Shown: positions 52,476-61,497, counted from the stretch's first letter. The stretch: 64,000 nucleotides of DNA from an uncultured Dysosmobacter sp. (GCA_947625655.1 CANQPD010000006.1:82237-146236); one strand, 5' to 3'. A program made the numbers and translations. Notes: generated by a model from the letters alone, not told the origin.

Positions 52476-52481
52476 AGTTTT

Positions 52482-53936
52482 ATGGGGAAACAGCGGATCT
52501 TTGGGGTCATGGTTTTGGCGGCGCTGACGGCGGCGGTGCTGGGAGCAAATCGGTTTTGGACGCCGGAACAGGAGACCGTGCCGCCGGCGGAGGAAGCCGC
52601 CCCGGCGGTCACAGTCCTGGAGCTCTCCGCCGCGGATGCGGCGGAGGACGGCACAGCGGCCCGGAATCCGCTGCCGGACCTGGATATCTCCGCCGTGAGC
52701 GCCGCCATGTCCGAAGAGGAGCGGGCCGCGTTTGAGACGTATCTCCCCATCCTGCGGGGGGAGGAGGGCTTCCGCTGGGTGAGCGTTGTCAGGCCTGACT
52801 GCGCGGAACCCGAACGGGAGCCTCTGGATGTGACCATGGCGGCGTACTGTGATGCGCGTTACGGGCCCCTTGAACTGGAGGAGCCGCCGGAAACCCTGAC
52901 GCTGTACGGTCTGGCGGTCCAGGATATCGACGGGGACGGCGGGGCGGAGCTGGTGCTGCACTTCCGGGACCTGGGCGGGCACTATCTGGTCCTCCGCCGG
53001 GAGGATGAGACCGTCTGGGGCGCCGTCTATGTCGAGCGTGGGTTTCAGGGGCTTCAGAAAAACGGCGTCTACGCCAGCTCCGGCGGAGTCGGTTACACCT
53101 ACTATTACCAGACGTCTTTTCGAGACGGCGTGTTTGAGGAACGGGAGCTGGGGCATAAACTGTATGACGGCGAAGGCGCGTTCGACTGCGAACTGGACGG
53201 CCAGAAGGTGACGGAGGAGGTTTTCGACGGTTGGCGCGATGAGACGCTTCTGGTGGGAAACGCCGCCTGGTATGCTCCGGACGGGACGGTTCTGGGAACA
53301 GACTTGCTGCCCGACCTGGATATCTCCGCTGTGAGCGCCGCCATGTCCGAAGAGGAGCGGGCTGCGTTTGAGACGTATCTCCCCATCCTGCGGGGGGAGG
53401 AGACGTTTTGCTGGGTAGCCGGACCTTATGACGGCTATCCCGACTATGACTGGGAGCCCTTTGACGCCGACATGGCAACAGTCCGGGACAAGTTCTGGGA
53501 TGGCTATGGAAAAGAGGTGCCGGAGACATTGACCCTGGACCGTCTGGCGGTGCAGGACATCGATGGCGATGGCGGTGCGGAGCTGATCCTGCTCTTCCAG
53601 GACGGGGCTTACAACTATCTGGTCCTCCACCGGGAGGGGGACGCCGTCTACGGCACCAGTCTCTATGTGCGGTGGTTTGAGGGGCTTCAGAAAAACGGCG
53701 TCTATATCGGCGCCGGCGGAGCGGGCTACAGCACATACTATCAAATGGCATTCCAAAACGGCCGTTTTGAGCAGCGGGAACTGGGAGTCAAAATCGACGG
53801 AGCGTCTGTCTGCTACCGGGAGCTGGACGGCCAGGAGGTGACGGAGGAGGTTTTCGACGCCTGGCTGGCGGAGAACATGGTGGGCGGCGTCACCTGGTAT
53901 GCCCCCGACGGCACGGTGTGCCCGGATGGGATGTGA
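52482..53936 (+). CDS. Exported protein with tandem internal duplication
   Basis: A 484-residue protein I do not recognise. An N-terminal hydrophobic segment (FGVMVLAALTAAVLGANRF) suggests export or anchoring. The rest is two copies of a domain of about 210 residues (about 65-275 and 277-484), each beginning LPDLDISAVSAAMSEEER and ending TEEVFDxW...WYAPDGTV. Each holds LAVQDIDGDGGAELxL, which resembles an FG-GAP/VCBS-like calcium-binding repeat. Start ATG 52482 lies after GGGGTGGAG inside a hairpin. Confidence 0.75.
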   Translation: MGKQRIFGVMVLAALTAAVLGANRFWTPEQETVPPAEEAAPAVTVLELSAADAAEDGTAARNPLPDLDISAVSAAMSEEERAAFETYLPILRGEEGFRWVSVVRPDCAEPEREPLDVTMAAYCDARYGPLELEEPPETLTLYGLAVQDIDGDGGAELVLHFRDLGGHYLVLRREDETVWGAVYVERGFQGLQKNGVYASSGGVGYTYYYQTSFRDGVFEERELGHKLYDGEGAFDCELDGQKVTEEVFDGWRDETLLVGNAAWYAPDGTVLGTDLLPDLDISAVSAAMSEEERAAFETYLPILRGEETFCWVAGPYDGYPDYDWEPFDADMATVRDKFWDGYGKEVPETLTLDRLAVQDIDGDGGAELILLFQDGAYNYLVLHREGDAVYGTSLYVRWFEGLQKNGVYIGAGGAGYSTYYQMAFQNGRFEQRELGVKIDGASVCYRELDGQEVTEEVFDAWLAENMVGGVTWYAPDGTVCPDGM

Positions 53937-53955
53937 GTGCCGCGTGAAAGAACGG

Positions 53956-53987
53956 AAACCGCCCTTCGGGAAACCGAAGGGCGGTTT
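53956..53987. terminator. Bidirectional terminator
   Basis: AAACCGCCCTTCGG pairs with 53974-53987 around GAAA; serves the converging exported-protein and degV genes. Confidence 0.85.
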
Positions 53988-53993
53988 GTTATG

Positions 53994-54839
53994 TCAACGA
54001 TTGATGAAGAACGCCGCGGCGATGGCTCCCGGCCCCACATGGGTGCCGATGGTGCTGCCGATGGTGGAGATGGGCAGACGCTCTGTCTGACCGGCGTAGA
54101 GCTCGGCGCTGTCGGCGATGTACTTTTGCAGCAGCGCGTCGCTGAGGCCGCTGTAGGCCAGACAATAGGGCTTTTCAAAGTTGATGCCGCCGCATTTCCG
54201 CACCAGTTCCATCAGCATGTTATTGCCGTTTTTGGAGCCCCGGGCCTTGCCCAGGATGACCACCTCGCCCTGTTCCACGGCCACCACCGGCTTGATGGAG
54301 AGGAGAGACCCGGCCAGAGCCACGGCGGGGGAGATGCGGCCGCCCTTTTTCAGGTATTCCAGAGTGTCCAGCAGGGCGATGAGCCGGATGTTCTTCTTTT
54401 CCTGCTCCAGGATCTCGCCGATCTCCCGGGCGGACCTGCCATCGTTCCGGAGCCGTACCGCCAGCTCCACCAGGATGCGCTGGCCGATGCAGACGTTCTC
54501 GCTGTCCACCACCACGGCGGGTGCGGCGTCCGCCGCGATGCGGGCGCTCTGGCAGCAGCCGGAGAGCTTGGAGGACAGGGTGACGCACAGCACCTCGTCC
54601 CCCGCGGCGCGGGCGGCCTGAAAGGCCTCCTCATACTCGTAGGGGGACAGCTGGCTGGTGGTGGGCAGGACGTCGGATTCGATGAGCTTCTGGAAGAACT
54701 GGTGGGCGTCCATGGTGACGCCGTCCAGAAATTCCTGGCCGTTGAAAATGGTGCGCAGAGGCAGCACCTGGATGCCCCACTGCTTGGCCTCCGCCTGGGT
54801 GATGTCGCTGGCGGAGTCGGTGATGATCTTGACAGACAT
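53994..54839 (-). CDS. DegV family fatty-acid-binding protein
   Basis: A 281-residue DegV/FakB-like protein. DegV proteins bind a fatty acid and, with FakA, present it for phosphorylation. Characteristic segments are IITDSASDI at 5-13, the TTSQLSPYEYEEAF region near 60-73, LSSKLSGCCQSARIA near 87-101, and GTHVGPGAIA near 266-275. It lies 12 bp after a MarR-family gene and is probably co-transcribed. No FakA gene is in the window. Confidence 0.92.
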   Translation of the reverse strand: MSVKIITDSASDITQAEAKQWGIQVLPLRTIFNGQEFLDGVTMDAHQFFQKLIESDVLPTTSQLSPYEYEEAFQAARAAGDEVLCVTLSSKLSGCCQSARIAADAAPAVVVDSENVCIGQRILVELAVRLRNDGRSAREIGEILEQEKKNIRLIALLDTLEYLKKGGRISPAVALAGSLLSIKPVVAVEQGEVVILGKARGSKNGNNMLMELVRKCGGINFEKPYCLAYSGLSDALLQKYIADSAELYAGQTERLPISTIGSTIGTHVGPGAIAAAFFINR

Positions 54840-54851
54840 GTGTGTTCTCCT

Positions 54852-55298
54852 TCAGGCTTGATATTGTGCCGCGGCGGCGGTGGCCCGGGTCAGCAGCTCC
54901 GTCAGCTGGCGGGCGCCGTCCTCCCCCAGGGCGCCGCAGACGGCCCCCAGGATCTCCAGCACGGCCCGGTGCTCCCGCTGATAGAGGGGGAGGGCCTCCT
55001 CCCGGAGCTGGATGTGGATGCTCCGCCGGTCCTCCTGGCTGCGCACCCGCCGGATGAGCCGCCGGTCTTCCATGGAGGTGAGGATGTGGTTGATCTGGGA
55101 TTTCAGCAGCCGGGTGCGCCGGCACAGCTCCGTGGCGGTGACCGGCGGGCCGCCCTGCTGCCGCTGCTGGTACAGCACGTTGCAGATCAGCATTTCGTTC
55201 ATGGAAAGGCCCTCCAGCAGGCGGTTGCCCCGGATGACGGCCGTCATGCCCATCCACGCCTCCAGCAGGGCCTCCTGATCGGGCCGGGCGCTGTCCAT
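54852..55298 (-). CDS. MarR-family transcriptional regulator
   Basis: A 148-residue winged-helix regulator. MNEMLICNVLYQQRQQGG leads to the recognition region ATELCRRTRLLKSQINHILTSMEDRRLI and the wing (SQEDRRSIHIQL). ATG 55298 follows AAAGGAGG. A perfect AGTTCAT-TTT-ATGAACT palindrome upstream suggests autoregulation of the marR-degV pair. Confidence 0.9.
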   Translation of the reverse strand: MDSARPDQEALLEAWMGMTAVIRGNRLLEGLSMNEMLICNVLYQQRQQGGPPVTATELCRRTRLLKSQINHILTSMEDRRLIRRVRSQEDRRSIHIQLREEALPLYQREHRAVLEILGAVCGALGEDGARQLTELLTRATAAAAQYQA

Positions 55299-55318
55299 CG
55301 GAAGGCCTCCTTTCAAAA

Positions 55319-55377
55319 AGTTCATTTTATGAACTATTTACATGGGGCAGTATAATGCGGCCCGGGGAAAATTGCAA
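55319..55377 (-). promoter_or_regulatory. marR-degV promoter and operator
   Basis: On the minus strand TTGCAA (55372-55377), 17 bp, TATACT (55349-55354). Downstream lies the perfect 7-3-7 inverted repeat AGTTCAT-TTT-ATGAACT (55319-55335), a size expected for MarR dimers. Confidence 0.75.
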
Positions 55378-55416
55378 GCCCTTTCCGGAAAAAAGCGGAG
55401 AAAACGCGGCCGGCTC

Positions 55417-55445
55417 TTGACAAATGGCGGGAAGGCCCGTAAAAT
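55417..55445 (+). promoter_or_regulatory. Promoter of leuS T-box transcript
   Basis: TTGACA, 17 bp, TAAAAT. Confidence 0.8.
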
Positions 55446-55451
55446 AACGCT

Positions 55452-55690
55452 GTTAAAGACTGCGAAGGGGAAAAAGACGGAACCTTCCCGCCTTCAGAGA
55501 GCCGGCGGATGCTGCGAGCCGGCGGGGGAAGTCCGTGTATGACTGGCCCCGGAGTTTTCCGCCTGAAGGGACAGTAGGGCGGAACGGCTGGCCGCGTTAC
55601 AGGCCGTGAGGGCCGCTATAGGACGGCTGAACAGGGTGGTACCGCGTTTTCAACGCCCCTGACCGGATCGGTCGGGGGCGCGTTTTTATG
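55452..55690 (+). promoter_or_regulatory. T-box leader of leuS
   Basis: A leader of about 240 nt with a long stem I region. The invariant T-box core AGGGTGGTACCGCG (55633-55646) would pair with the uncharged tRNA acceptor end. It is followed by a terminator stem CGCCCCTGACCG with 55669-55680 and T5. The downstream leuS indicates tRNA-Leu sensing; I could not fix the specifier codon by eye. Confidence 0.92.
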
Positions 55691-55800
55691 AATTCATAAT
55701 TAAGAATTGATAATTGACAATTCATTATGAAGGGCCTATTCATAGCGAAAAATTATCAATTATCAATTTTTAATTATCAATTTGATCACAATTGTCAATT
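55691..55800. repeat. AT-rich inverted repeat between T-box and leuS
   Basis: AATTGATAATTGACAATTCA-type units on the left and ATTATCAATTATCAATT-type units on the right form a long AT hairpin with a GGGCC centre (55730-55740 region). It is much more AT-rich than its surroundings and lies in the transcribed leader just before the leuS ribosome binding site. Confidence 0.65.
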
Positions 55801-55817
55801 GATTGAAGGAGATATGT

Positions 55818-58244
55818 ATGAAGTACGATTTTACCGCCATTGAGCAAAAATGGCAGCAGAAGTGGCTGGAGGAGAAGCCCTTCACCGCCGTCACCGGGGA
55901 CACCACCCGGGAGAAATTCTTCGGCCTGATCGAGTTCCCCTACCCCTCCGGCCAGGGCCTCCATGTGGGCCACGCCCGGCCCTTTACCGCCATGGACATC
56001 ATCTGCCGCAAAAAGCGGATGCAGGGCTACAACGTCCTGTTCCCCATCGGCTTCGACGCCTTCGGCCTGCCCACGGAGAACTACGCCATCAAAAACCACA
56101 TCCACCCCGCCAAGGTGACACGCGACAATATCGCCAACTTCACCAAGCAGCTCCACATGCTGGGCTACTCCTTTGACTGGGACCGGGTGGTGGACACCAC
56201 CGACCCCAGCTACTACAAGTGGACCCAGTGGATCTTCCTGCAGCTGTTCAAGCACGGCCTGGCCTACAAGGCGTCCATGCCCGTCAACTGGTGCACCAGC
56301 TGCAAGTGCGTCCTGGCCAATGAGGAGGTCGTGGAGGGCGTCTGCGAGCGCTGCGGCAGCGAGGTCATCCGCAAGGAGAAGAGCCAGTGGATGCTGAAGA
56401 TCACCGAGTACGCCGACCGCCTCATCGACGATCTGGACGACGTGGACTATATCAACCGCGTCAAGATCCAGCAGCGCAACTGGATCGGCCGCAGCGAGGG
56501 TACCGAGGTGGCCTTCACCGCCACCAACGGCGACGATATGACCGTCTATACCACCCGGTGCGACACCCTGTTCGGCGTGACCTATATGGTGCTCTCTCCC
56601 GAGCATCCCTACCTGAAAAAGTGGAAGGACAGCCTGACCAACTGGGACGAGGTGTCCGCCTATATCGACGCCGCCGCCCGGAAGTCCGACCTGGAGCGCA
56701 CGGAGCTGAGCAAGGAGAAGACCGGCGTCCGGCTCCAGGGCATCGAGGCCGTCCACCCCATTACCAAGAAGAACATCCCCATCTTCGTCTCCGACTACGT
56801 CCTGATGGGCTACGGCACCGGCATCGTCATGGGCGTGCCCGGCCACGACCAGCGCGACTGGGACTTCGCCGACAAGTTCGGCCTGCCCATCATCGAGGTG
56901 GTCAAGGGCGGCGATGTGACCAAGGAAGCCTTCGTCCTGAAGGACGACACCGGCATCATGGTCAACTCCGACTTCCTCAACGGTATGACCGTCAAGGAGG
57001 CCATCCCCGCCATGAAGAAGTGGGTCACGGATCACGGCATCGGCCACCCCAAGACCAACTTCAAGCTCCGGGACTGGGTGTTCTCCCGCCAGCGCTACTG
57101 GGGCGAGCCCATCCCCCTGGTGAAGTGCGAGAAGTGCGGCTGGGTGCCCCTGGATGAGAGCGAGCTGCCCCTGCTGCTGCCGGAGGTGGAGAGCTACGAG
57201 CTGACCGACGACGGCGAGAGCCCCCTGAGCAAGATGACCGACTGGGTGAACACCACCTGCCCCAAGTGCGGAGGCCCTGCCAAGCGGGAGACCGACACCA
57301 TGCCCCAGTGGGCCGGCTCCTGCTGGTACTTCCTGCGGTATATGGACCCCCACAACGACAAGGCCCTGGCCAGCAAGGAGGCCCTGGATTACTGGTCTCC
57401 CGTGGACTGGTACAACGGCGGCATGGAGCACACCACCCTGCACCTGCTGTACAGCCGGTTCTGGCACAAGTTCCTCTACGACATCGGCGCGGTGCCCACC
57501 AAGGAGCCCTACGCCAAGCGCACCAGCCACGGCATGATCCTGGGCGAGGGCGGCGAGAAGATGTCCAAGTCCCGGGGCAACGTGGTGAACCCCAACGACA
57601 TCGTGGCCCAGTACGGCGCGGACACCATGCGGCTGTATATCATGTTCGTGGGTGACTTTGAGCAGGCGGCCATCTGGTCCACCGAGGCCGTCAAGGGCTC
57701 CAAGCGGTTCCTGGACCGGGTGTGGAACCTGGCGGAGAGCGCCGCGGACAGCTATGACGTGACCCCCGCCAACGAGCCCATCATCCACAAGACCATCAAG
57801 AAGGTCACGGAGGATATCGACACCCTGAAGATGAACACCGCCATCGCCGCCATGATGACCATGGTCAACGAGCTGACCGCCAACGGCGTCACCCGCGGCG
57901 ATATGAAGGACCTGATCCTGCTGCTGAACCCCTTCGCCCCCCACATCACCGAGGAGCTGTGGGAGATGCTGGGCTTCGCCGCCCAGACCGGCAAGATGTG
58001 CTGCCAGGCGGACTGGCCCGTATACGACGAGAGCAAGACCGTGGCCTCCACGGTGGACATGGCCGTTCAGGTCAACGGCAAGCTGAAGGGCACCGTCACC
58101 ATGCCCGTGGACAGCGAGCAGCAGGCCGTGGTGGACGCCGCCCTGGCCGTGGAAAAGGTCCAGAAGGCCACCGAGGGCATGCAGATCGTCAAGACGATCC
58201 TGGTGAAAAACCGGCTCATCAATCTGATTGTGAAGCCCCAGTAA
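55818..58244 (+). CDS. leuS: Leucyl-tRNA synthetase
   Basis: An 808-residue class I synthetase. The HIGH-type motif is [12 protein letters not shown] near 47-58 and the KMSKS loop is [10 protein letters not shown] near 579-588. The editing domain (CP1, about 220-400) holds [14 protein letters not shown] and [20 protein letters not shown] zinc-like knuckle ([13 protein letters not shown] and CERCG) is near 159-190. ATG 55818 follows GAAGGAGA; an in-frame TTG at 55803 is not needed. A diverged second copy of the last 22 codons lies downstream. Confidence 0.98.
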   Translation: MKYDFTAIEQKWQQKWLEEKPFTAVTGDTTREKFFGLIEFPYPSGQGLHVGHARPFTAMDIICRKKRMQGYNVLFPIGFDAFGLPTENYAIKNHIHPAKVTRDNIANFTKQLHMLGYSFDWDRVVDTTDPSYYKWTQWIFLQLFKHGLAYKASMPVNWCTSCKCVLANEEVVEGVCERCGSEVIRKEKSQWMLKITEYADRLIDDLDDVDYINRVKIQQRNWIGRSEGTEVAFTATNGDDMTVYTTRCDTLFGVTYMVLSPEHPYLKKWKDSLTNWDEVSAYIDAAARKSDLERTELSKEKTGVRLQGIEAVHPITKKNIPIFVSDYVLMGYGTGIVMGVPGHDQRDWDFADKFGLPIIEVVKGGDVTKEAFVLKDDTGIMVNSDFLNGMTVKEAIPAMKKWVTDHGIGHPKTNFKLRDWVFSRQRYWGEPIPLVKCEKCGWVPLDESELPLLLPEVESYELTDDGESPLSKMTDWVNTTCPKCGGPAKRETDTMPQWAGSCWYFLRYMDPHNDKALASKEALDYWSPVDWYNGGMEHTTLHLLYSRFWHKFLYDIGAVPTKEPYAKRTSHGMILGEGGEKMSKSRGNVVNPNDIVAQYGADTMRLYIMFVGDFEQAAIWSTEAVKGSKRFLDRVWNLAESAADSYDVTPANEPIIHKTIKKVTEDIDTLKMNTAIAAMMTMVNELTANGVTRGDMKDLILLLNPFAPHITEELWEMLGFAAQTGKMCCQADWPVYDESKTVASTVDMAVQVNGKLKGTVTMPVDSEQQAVVDAALAVEKVQKATEGMQIVKTILVKNRLINLIVKPQ

Positions 58245-58250
58245 GGTTTC

Positions 58251-58367
58251 GCGCCGAGTGGCGCGTACAAGCGTTTTGCCGCAAGGCAAAACCTTGAAAT
58301 GGGCGGGCTCTGCCTGCCCATTTGAGTCAAATGCGGGGTCCCCGCAAAATCGGAAGATTTTGTGGGG
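58251..58367. repeat. Hairpin repeat family B, copy after leuS
   Basis: About 117 bp starting 6 bp after the leuS stop, matching 52243-52357. The stem GTTTTGCC/GGCAAAAC replaces ATTTTCGC/GCGAAAAT with pairing kept. Confidence 0.75.
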
Positions 58368-58369
58368 AG

Positions 58370-58437
58370 GCATGCAGATCGTCAAGACCATTCTGGTGAA
58401 GAATCGTCTTGTCAATCTGATCGTGAAGCCCCAGTAA
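58370..58437 (+). pseudogene. Duplicated 3' end of leuS
   Basis: [25 protein letters not shown] is encoded again directly after the repeat. Against the intact leuS end it has 8 base changes in 22 codons, 7 synonymous and one Ile to Val. It has no start or upstream gene body, so it is a remnant. Confidence 0.85.
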
Positions 58438-58479
58438 GGGCTGTTTTGTGGAAAACAGGAGGATTTCAGCAAAAATTTC

Positions 58480-58586
58480 TTGACAATAGAGCAAAACCTC
58501 CGTATAATAGCTTTGTTAACGCCATAGATTATGGCCCTTAAAGTATCCTGGATTGAGCCGGATACCTCGGAGGGAGGGAAATATAG
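58480..58586 (+). promoter_or_regulatory. rpsU promoter and structured leader
   Basis: TTGACA (58480-58485), 17 bp, TATAAT (58503-58508), both perfect. The leader of about 70 nt has a GTATCC/GGATAC hairpin (near 58541-58563) just before the GGAGGGAGGG ribosome binding site, which could mediate translational control. Confidence 0.8.
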
Positions 58587-58769
58587 ATGTCTGAGATCCA
58601 TGTGAAGGACGGTGAGTCCATCGACAGCGCACTGAAGCGGTTCAAGCGCTCCTGCGCCAAGGCGGGCGTCATCGCCGAGGTCCGTAAGAGAGAGCATTAT
58701 GAGAGCCCCAGCGTCAAGCGTCGCAAGAAGTCTGAGGCCGCTCGCAAGAACAAGAAGCGTTATTATTGA
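58587..58769 (+). CDS. rpsU: 30S ribosomal protein S21
   Basis: A 60-residue basic ribosomal protein. [20 protein letters not shown] and [19 protein letters not shown] are characteristic of bS21, and the Lys/Arg-rich tail ends KNKKRYY. Very strong promoter and ribosome binding site. Monocistronic with its own terminator. Confidence 0.98.
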   Translation: MSEIHVKDGESIDSALKRFKRSCAKAGVIAEVRKREHYESPSVKRRKKSEAARKNKKRYY

Positions 58770-58776
58770 TGCGGAG

Positions 58777-58808
58777 AAAGTGCTGCACCGAAGGGTGCGG
58801 CACTTTTT
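58777..58808 (+). terminator. Terminator of rpsU
   Basis: AAAGTGCTGCACC pairs with 58794-58806 around GAAG, then T7. Confidence 0.92.
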
Positions 58809-58829
58809 TTGCCCCGGGGACGGCCTGCG

Positions 58830-59597
58830 TCACCGCCGGAACAGGGAAGGGGCGACGTCCCGGACCTCCGGCCACATGAAAAACGCCGCGGAAAAGCCCA
58901 TGCCCGCGCCCAGCTTCAGCTTTTGGTTCAGGGTATCCGCGTCGTCAAACAGCACGAAGTGGGTCTCGCCGCTGCCGGTATAGGTAAAATACCGGGCGCA
59001 CAGATCCTGGGAGAAGAAGACCGCCGGGGCCTTTTGCTCCACCAGCCGCCCGAAGGCCTCGGCGCTGAGGGGATCGCCCTCCCCGGAGGGGGCGGGCAGG
59101 CGGAAGTCCATCCGCAGCCGCTGCACGTCCAGCGCCAGCCTGCCCGCGCCGCCGTATTTCCGGGCGGTCTCCCGCAGATACTCCGTGAAATTCCCGCCGG
59201 AGACGGCGGTGCAGACCAGTACCACGGCCTGCCGTGCCGCGGCGGCATAGCTCTCCGGCAGGTACAGCGTCCGGCGGCTGGCGGAGAGGGCCTGCCCAAG
59301 ACGCTCCGCAAAGGCCAGCCGGTCCCGCCGGGGCGGCTCCTCAAAATCCAGCACCGCGCCGGTGTAGCTCCGGCGGCCGCACTCCCGCAGCACCGCCGCG
59401 CAGAGGGCCTCCGGGTCTTCAATCAAGGGCGCCTCCCGGTCGCTGACGGACAGCAGCCCGCCCCTTGTCTGCAGCAGCAGATTCTGCCGCAGCAGCGTGG
59501 AGCCGGGGCCGACGCGGTAGGCCACATGGGCCAGGGCGCGGCTGTAGGACGACGCCTCCCGCGCCAGATCCGGCGTGACGGCGAGATAGACCTGCAA
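58830..59597 (-). CDS. Glycoside hydrolase 18-like protein
   Basis: A 255-residue protein with features of a GH18-like barrel: YTGAVLDFEEPPRRDRLAFAERLGQAL near 95-121 has the xLDFE strand where the catalytic Glu would sit, and the C-terminal GMGFSAAFFMWPEV resembles the last strand. No signal peptide is evident. I choose TTG 59597, which follows AAGGGGGG; the 19 upstream in-frame codons have no ribosome binding site. The hydrolase activity is uncertain. Confidence 0.55.
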   Translation of the reverse strand: MQVYLAVTPDLAREASSYSRALAHVAYRVGPGSTLLRQNLLLQTRGGLLSVSDREAPLIEDPEALCAAVLRECGRRSYTGAVLDFEEPPRRDRLAFAERLGQALSASRRTLYLPESYAAAARQAVVLVCTAVSGGNFTEYLRETARKYGGAGRLALDVQRLRMDFRLPAPSGEGDPLSAEAFGRLVEQKAPAVFFSQDLCARYFTYTGSGETHFVLFDDADTLNQKLKLGAGMGFSAAFFMWPEVRDVAPSLFRR

Positions 59598-59677
59598 TGC
59601 GGTTTCCCCCCTTGTGCGGATTCGGTAAAGCTGGTATACTACTCTCGTGAACAAACTATGCAGACAAGGAGCCGCTT

Positions 59678-60190
59678 ATGCCGTTTTCCCTGATCCCACG
59701 CCGCCTGTTTGACCATTATAGCCAGATCACCCCCGCGTATCTCAAAGAGCGGGGCGTGACGCTGCTGCTCAGCGACCTGGATTTCACCCTGGCGGCCAAA
59801 AAGACCCGCCGTCCCGACCAGGTGCTGCGGGAGTGGATCGCCGCCCTGGAGGCCGAGGGCATCCGGTTCATGATCGTCTCCAACAACCGCTCCGGCAGCC
59901 GGGTGACGGAGTTCTGCGCCGATCTGGGCGTTGCGTATCAGGGCCGCGCGGGCAAGCCGTCTCCCCGGGGGCTGGAGGCCGCCATGGCCCGGGCGGGCGT
60001 GGACCGGGCCCATACCGCCATGCTGGGGGACAAGCTGCTGACGGACATGCTGGCGGCCAACCGGGCGGGGGTCCTGGCCCTGATGGTGGAGCCGGTGGGC
60101 GGCGCCGTGACACCCTGGCAGAAGGTGCTGCACGCGCTGCAGGCGCCCTTCAAGGCGGTCTGCCGCCGGCGTTCGGCGGGGGCGGACTGA
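59678..60190 (+). CDS. yqeG: YqeG-family HAD IIIA phosphatase
   Basis: A 170-residue HAD phosphatase of subclass IIIA. Motif I is LLSDLDFTLAAKK near 30-42, motif II VSNNRSGSR near 67-75, the motif III Lys lies in RAGKPSPRGLE near 90-100, and motif IV is MLGDKLLTDMLAANR near 115-129. This is the YqeG family found in Firmicutes. Here it lies upstream of efp. Confidence 0.93.
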   Translation: MPFSLIPRRLFDHYSQITPAYLKERGVTLLLSDLDFTLAAKKTRRPDQVLREWIAALEAEGIRFMIVSNNRSGSRVTEFCADLGVAYQGRAGKPSPRGLEAAMARAGVDRAHTAMLGDKLLTDMLAANRAGVLALMVEPVGGAVTPWQKVLHALQAPFKAVCRRRSAGAD

Positions 60191-60230
60191 AAAAATCGAC
60201 TGAAAAAACCAACAACCGGGCGAAAAATAC

Positions 60231-60259
60231 TTGCAATAGCGGGCAACATACGATAAAAT
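60231..60259 (+). promoter_or_regulatory. Promoter of efp
   Basis: TTGCAA, 17 bp, TAAAAT. Confidence 0.75.
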
Positions 60260-60347
60260 ATCTTCGGTAATTCACCAGATATGGAAAATTAGAGAAAATG
60301 TCCTTCCACAGGTCGTTTTCTCGTAGATTTGTGAGGAGGAAACTTTT

Positions 60348-60917
60348 ATGCCTACCATTACTGCCGGCGATTTTCGGAAGGGTATGATTTTTGAGATGGA
60401 CGGGAAGCCCATGGTGGTCGTGGACTTCCAGCACGTGAAGCCCGGCAAGGGCGCCGCCTTTGTCCGCACCAAGTACAAGAACGTCATCAGCGGCACCATC
60501 CGTGAGGAGTCCTTCAACCCCACTGCCAAGTTCGAGCAGGGCGCCGTGGAGCGCAAGAACGCCGAGTACAGCTATAACGACGGCGACCTGTACTACTTCA
60601 TGGATCCCGAGACTTATGACATGGTCCCCCTGAACAAGGACGTGCTGGGCGACGCCTTCCAGTTTGTGAAGGAGAACACCATGTGCTCCCTGGTCAGCTA
60701 CAAGGGCAGCGTGTTCAACGTGGAGGTCCCCAACTTCGTGGAACTGGAGGTCACCGAGACCGAGCCCGGCGTGAAGGGCGACACCGCCACCAACGTCACC
60801 AAGAACGCCACCCTGGAGACCGGCGCGCAGATCAAGGTGCCCCTGTTCATCAACGAGGGCGAGAAGATCCAGATTGATACCCGCACCGGCGAGTATCTGG
60901 GCCGCGTGAAGGAATGA
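60348..60917 (+). CDS. efp: Elongation factor P
   Basis: A 189-residue EF-P with three beta-barrel domains, which rescues ribosomes stalled at polyproline. The tip loop is [14 protein letters not shown] with Lys34 as the site often modified. The C-terminal signature ends [14 protein letters not shown]. Strong ribosome binding site (GAGGAGGAAAC). Followed by a clear terminator. Confidence 0.98.
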   Translation: MPTITAGDFRKGMIFEMDGKPMVVVDFQHVKPGKGAAFVRTKYKNVISGTIREESFNPTAKFEQGAVERKNAEYSYNDGDLYYFMDPETYDMVPLNKDVLGDAFQFVKENTMCSLVSYKGSVFNVEVPNFVELEVTETEPGVKGDTATNVTKNATLETGAQIKVPLFINEGEKIQIDTRTGEYLGRVKE

Positions 60918-60924
60918 GCAAAAT

Positions 60925-60950
60925 AAAGGGGGGACTGCCGTCCCCCCTTT
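60925..60950 (+). terminator. Terminator of efp
   Basis: AAAGGGGGGAC pairs with 60940-60950 around TGCC. Confidence 0.85.
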
Positions 60951-60986
60951 CGATTCACATGTTTTACAACGAAAGGAGTCACTGCT

Positions 60987-61418
60987 ATGGAGATCACTGA
61001 GAAGGTTGCTTATCTGAAGGGCCTGGCCGAGGGTATGGAGCTGGATACCGACAAGAAGGAAGGCAAGCTGCTGGCCGCCATCATCGATGTGCTGGACGAT
61101 ATCGCTCTGGAGATCGAGGATATCAAGGACGAGCAGGCGGAGCTGGCCGACGGCCTGGACGCCGTCAGCGACGACCTGGAGGACGTGGAAGATGTCGTCT
61201 TCGGCGACGATGACGAAGAGGACGACGAGTACTACGAGGACGAGCTGGACGAGGACGAGGACTGCTACGCCACCACCTGCCCCACCTGCGAGGAGACCAT
61301 CTATTTCGATGAGTCTATCCTGGAGGACGGCGAGGTCGTCTGCCCCAACTGCGGCGAGAAGCTGGAATTCGACCTGGGCAGCCTGGAAGAGGACGAGGAG
61401 CCCTCTGATGAGGAGTAA
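60987..61418 (+). CDS. Acidic coiled-coil zinc-ribbon protein (CD1247-like)
   Basis: A 143-residue protein. The N-terminal helix (EKVAYLKGLAEGMEL) and a predicted coiled coil to about 70 lead to a very acidic stretch (Asp/Glu-rich, 70-92) and a zinc ribbon with CPTC near 97-100 and CPNC near 119-122. The N-terminus matches a domain known from the Clostridioides CD1247 protein. Function unknown. Highly biased codons suggest strong expression. Confidence 0.75.
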   Translation: MEITEKVAYLKGLAEGMELDTDKKEGKLLAAIIDVLDDIALEIEDIKDEQAELADGLDAVSDDLEDVEDVVFGDDDEEDDEYYEDELDEDEDCYATTCPTCEETIYFDESILEDGEVVCPNCGEKLEFDLGSLEEDEEPSDEE

Positions 61419-61432
61419 TTCATAAAACACAG

Positions 61433-61468
61433 AGCCGCCGCGAACAGATCCTGTTCGCGGCGGCTTTT
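61433..61468. terminator. Bidirectional terminator
   Basis: A 15-bp stem AGCCGCCGCGAACAG with 61451-61465 and an ATC loop, followed by TTTG. Confidence 0.85.
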
Positions 61469-61497
61469 GCTGTTTGTATGGTGGGAAGGGGGAAGAT

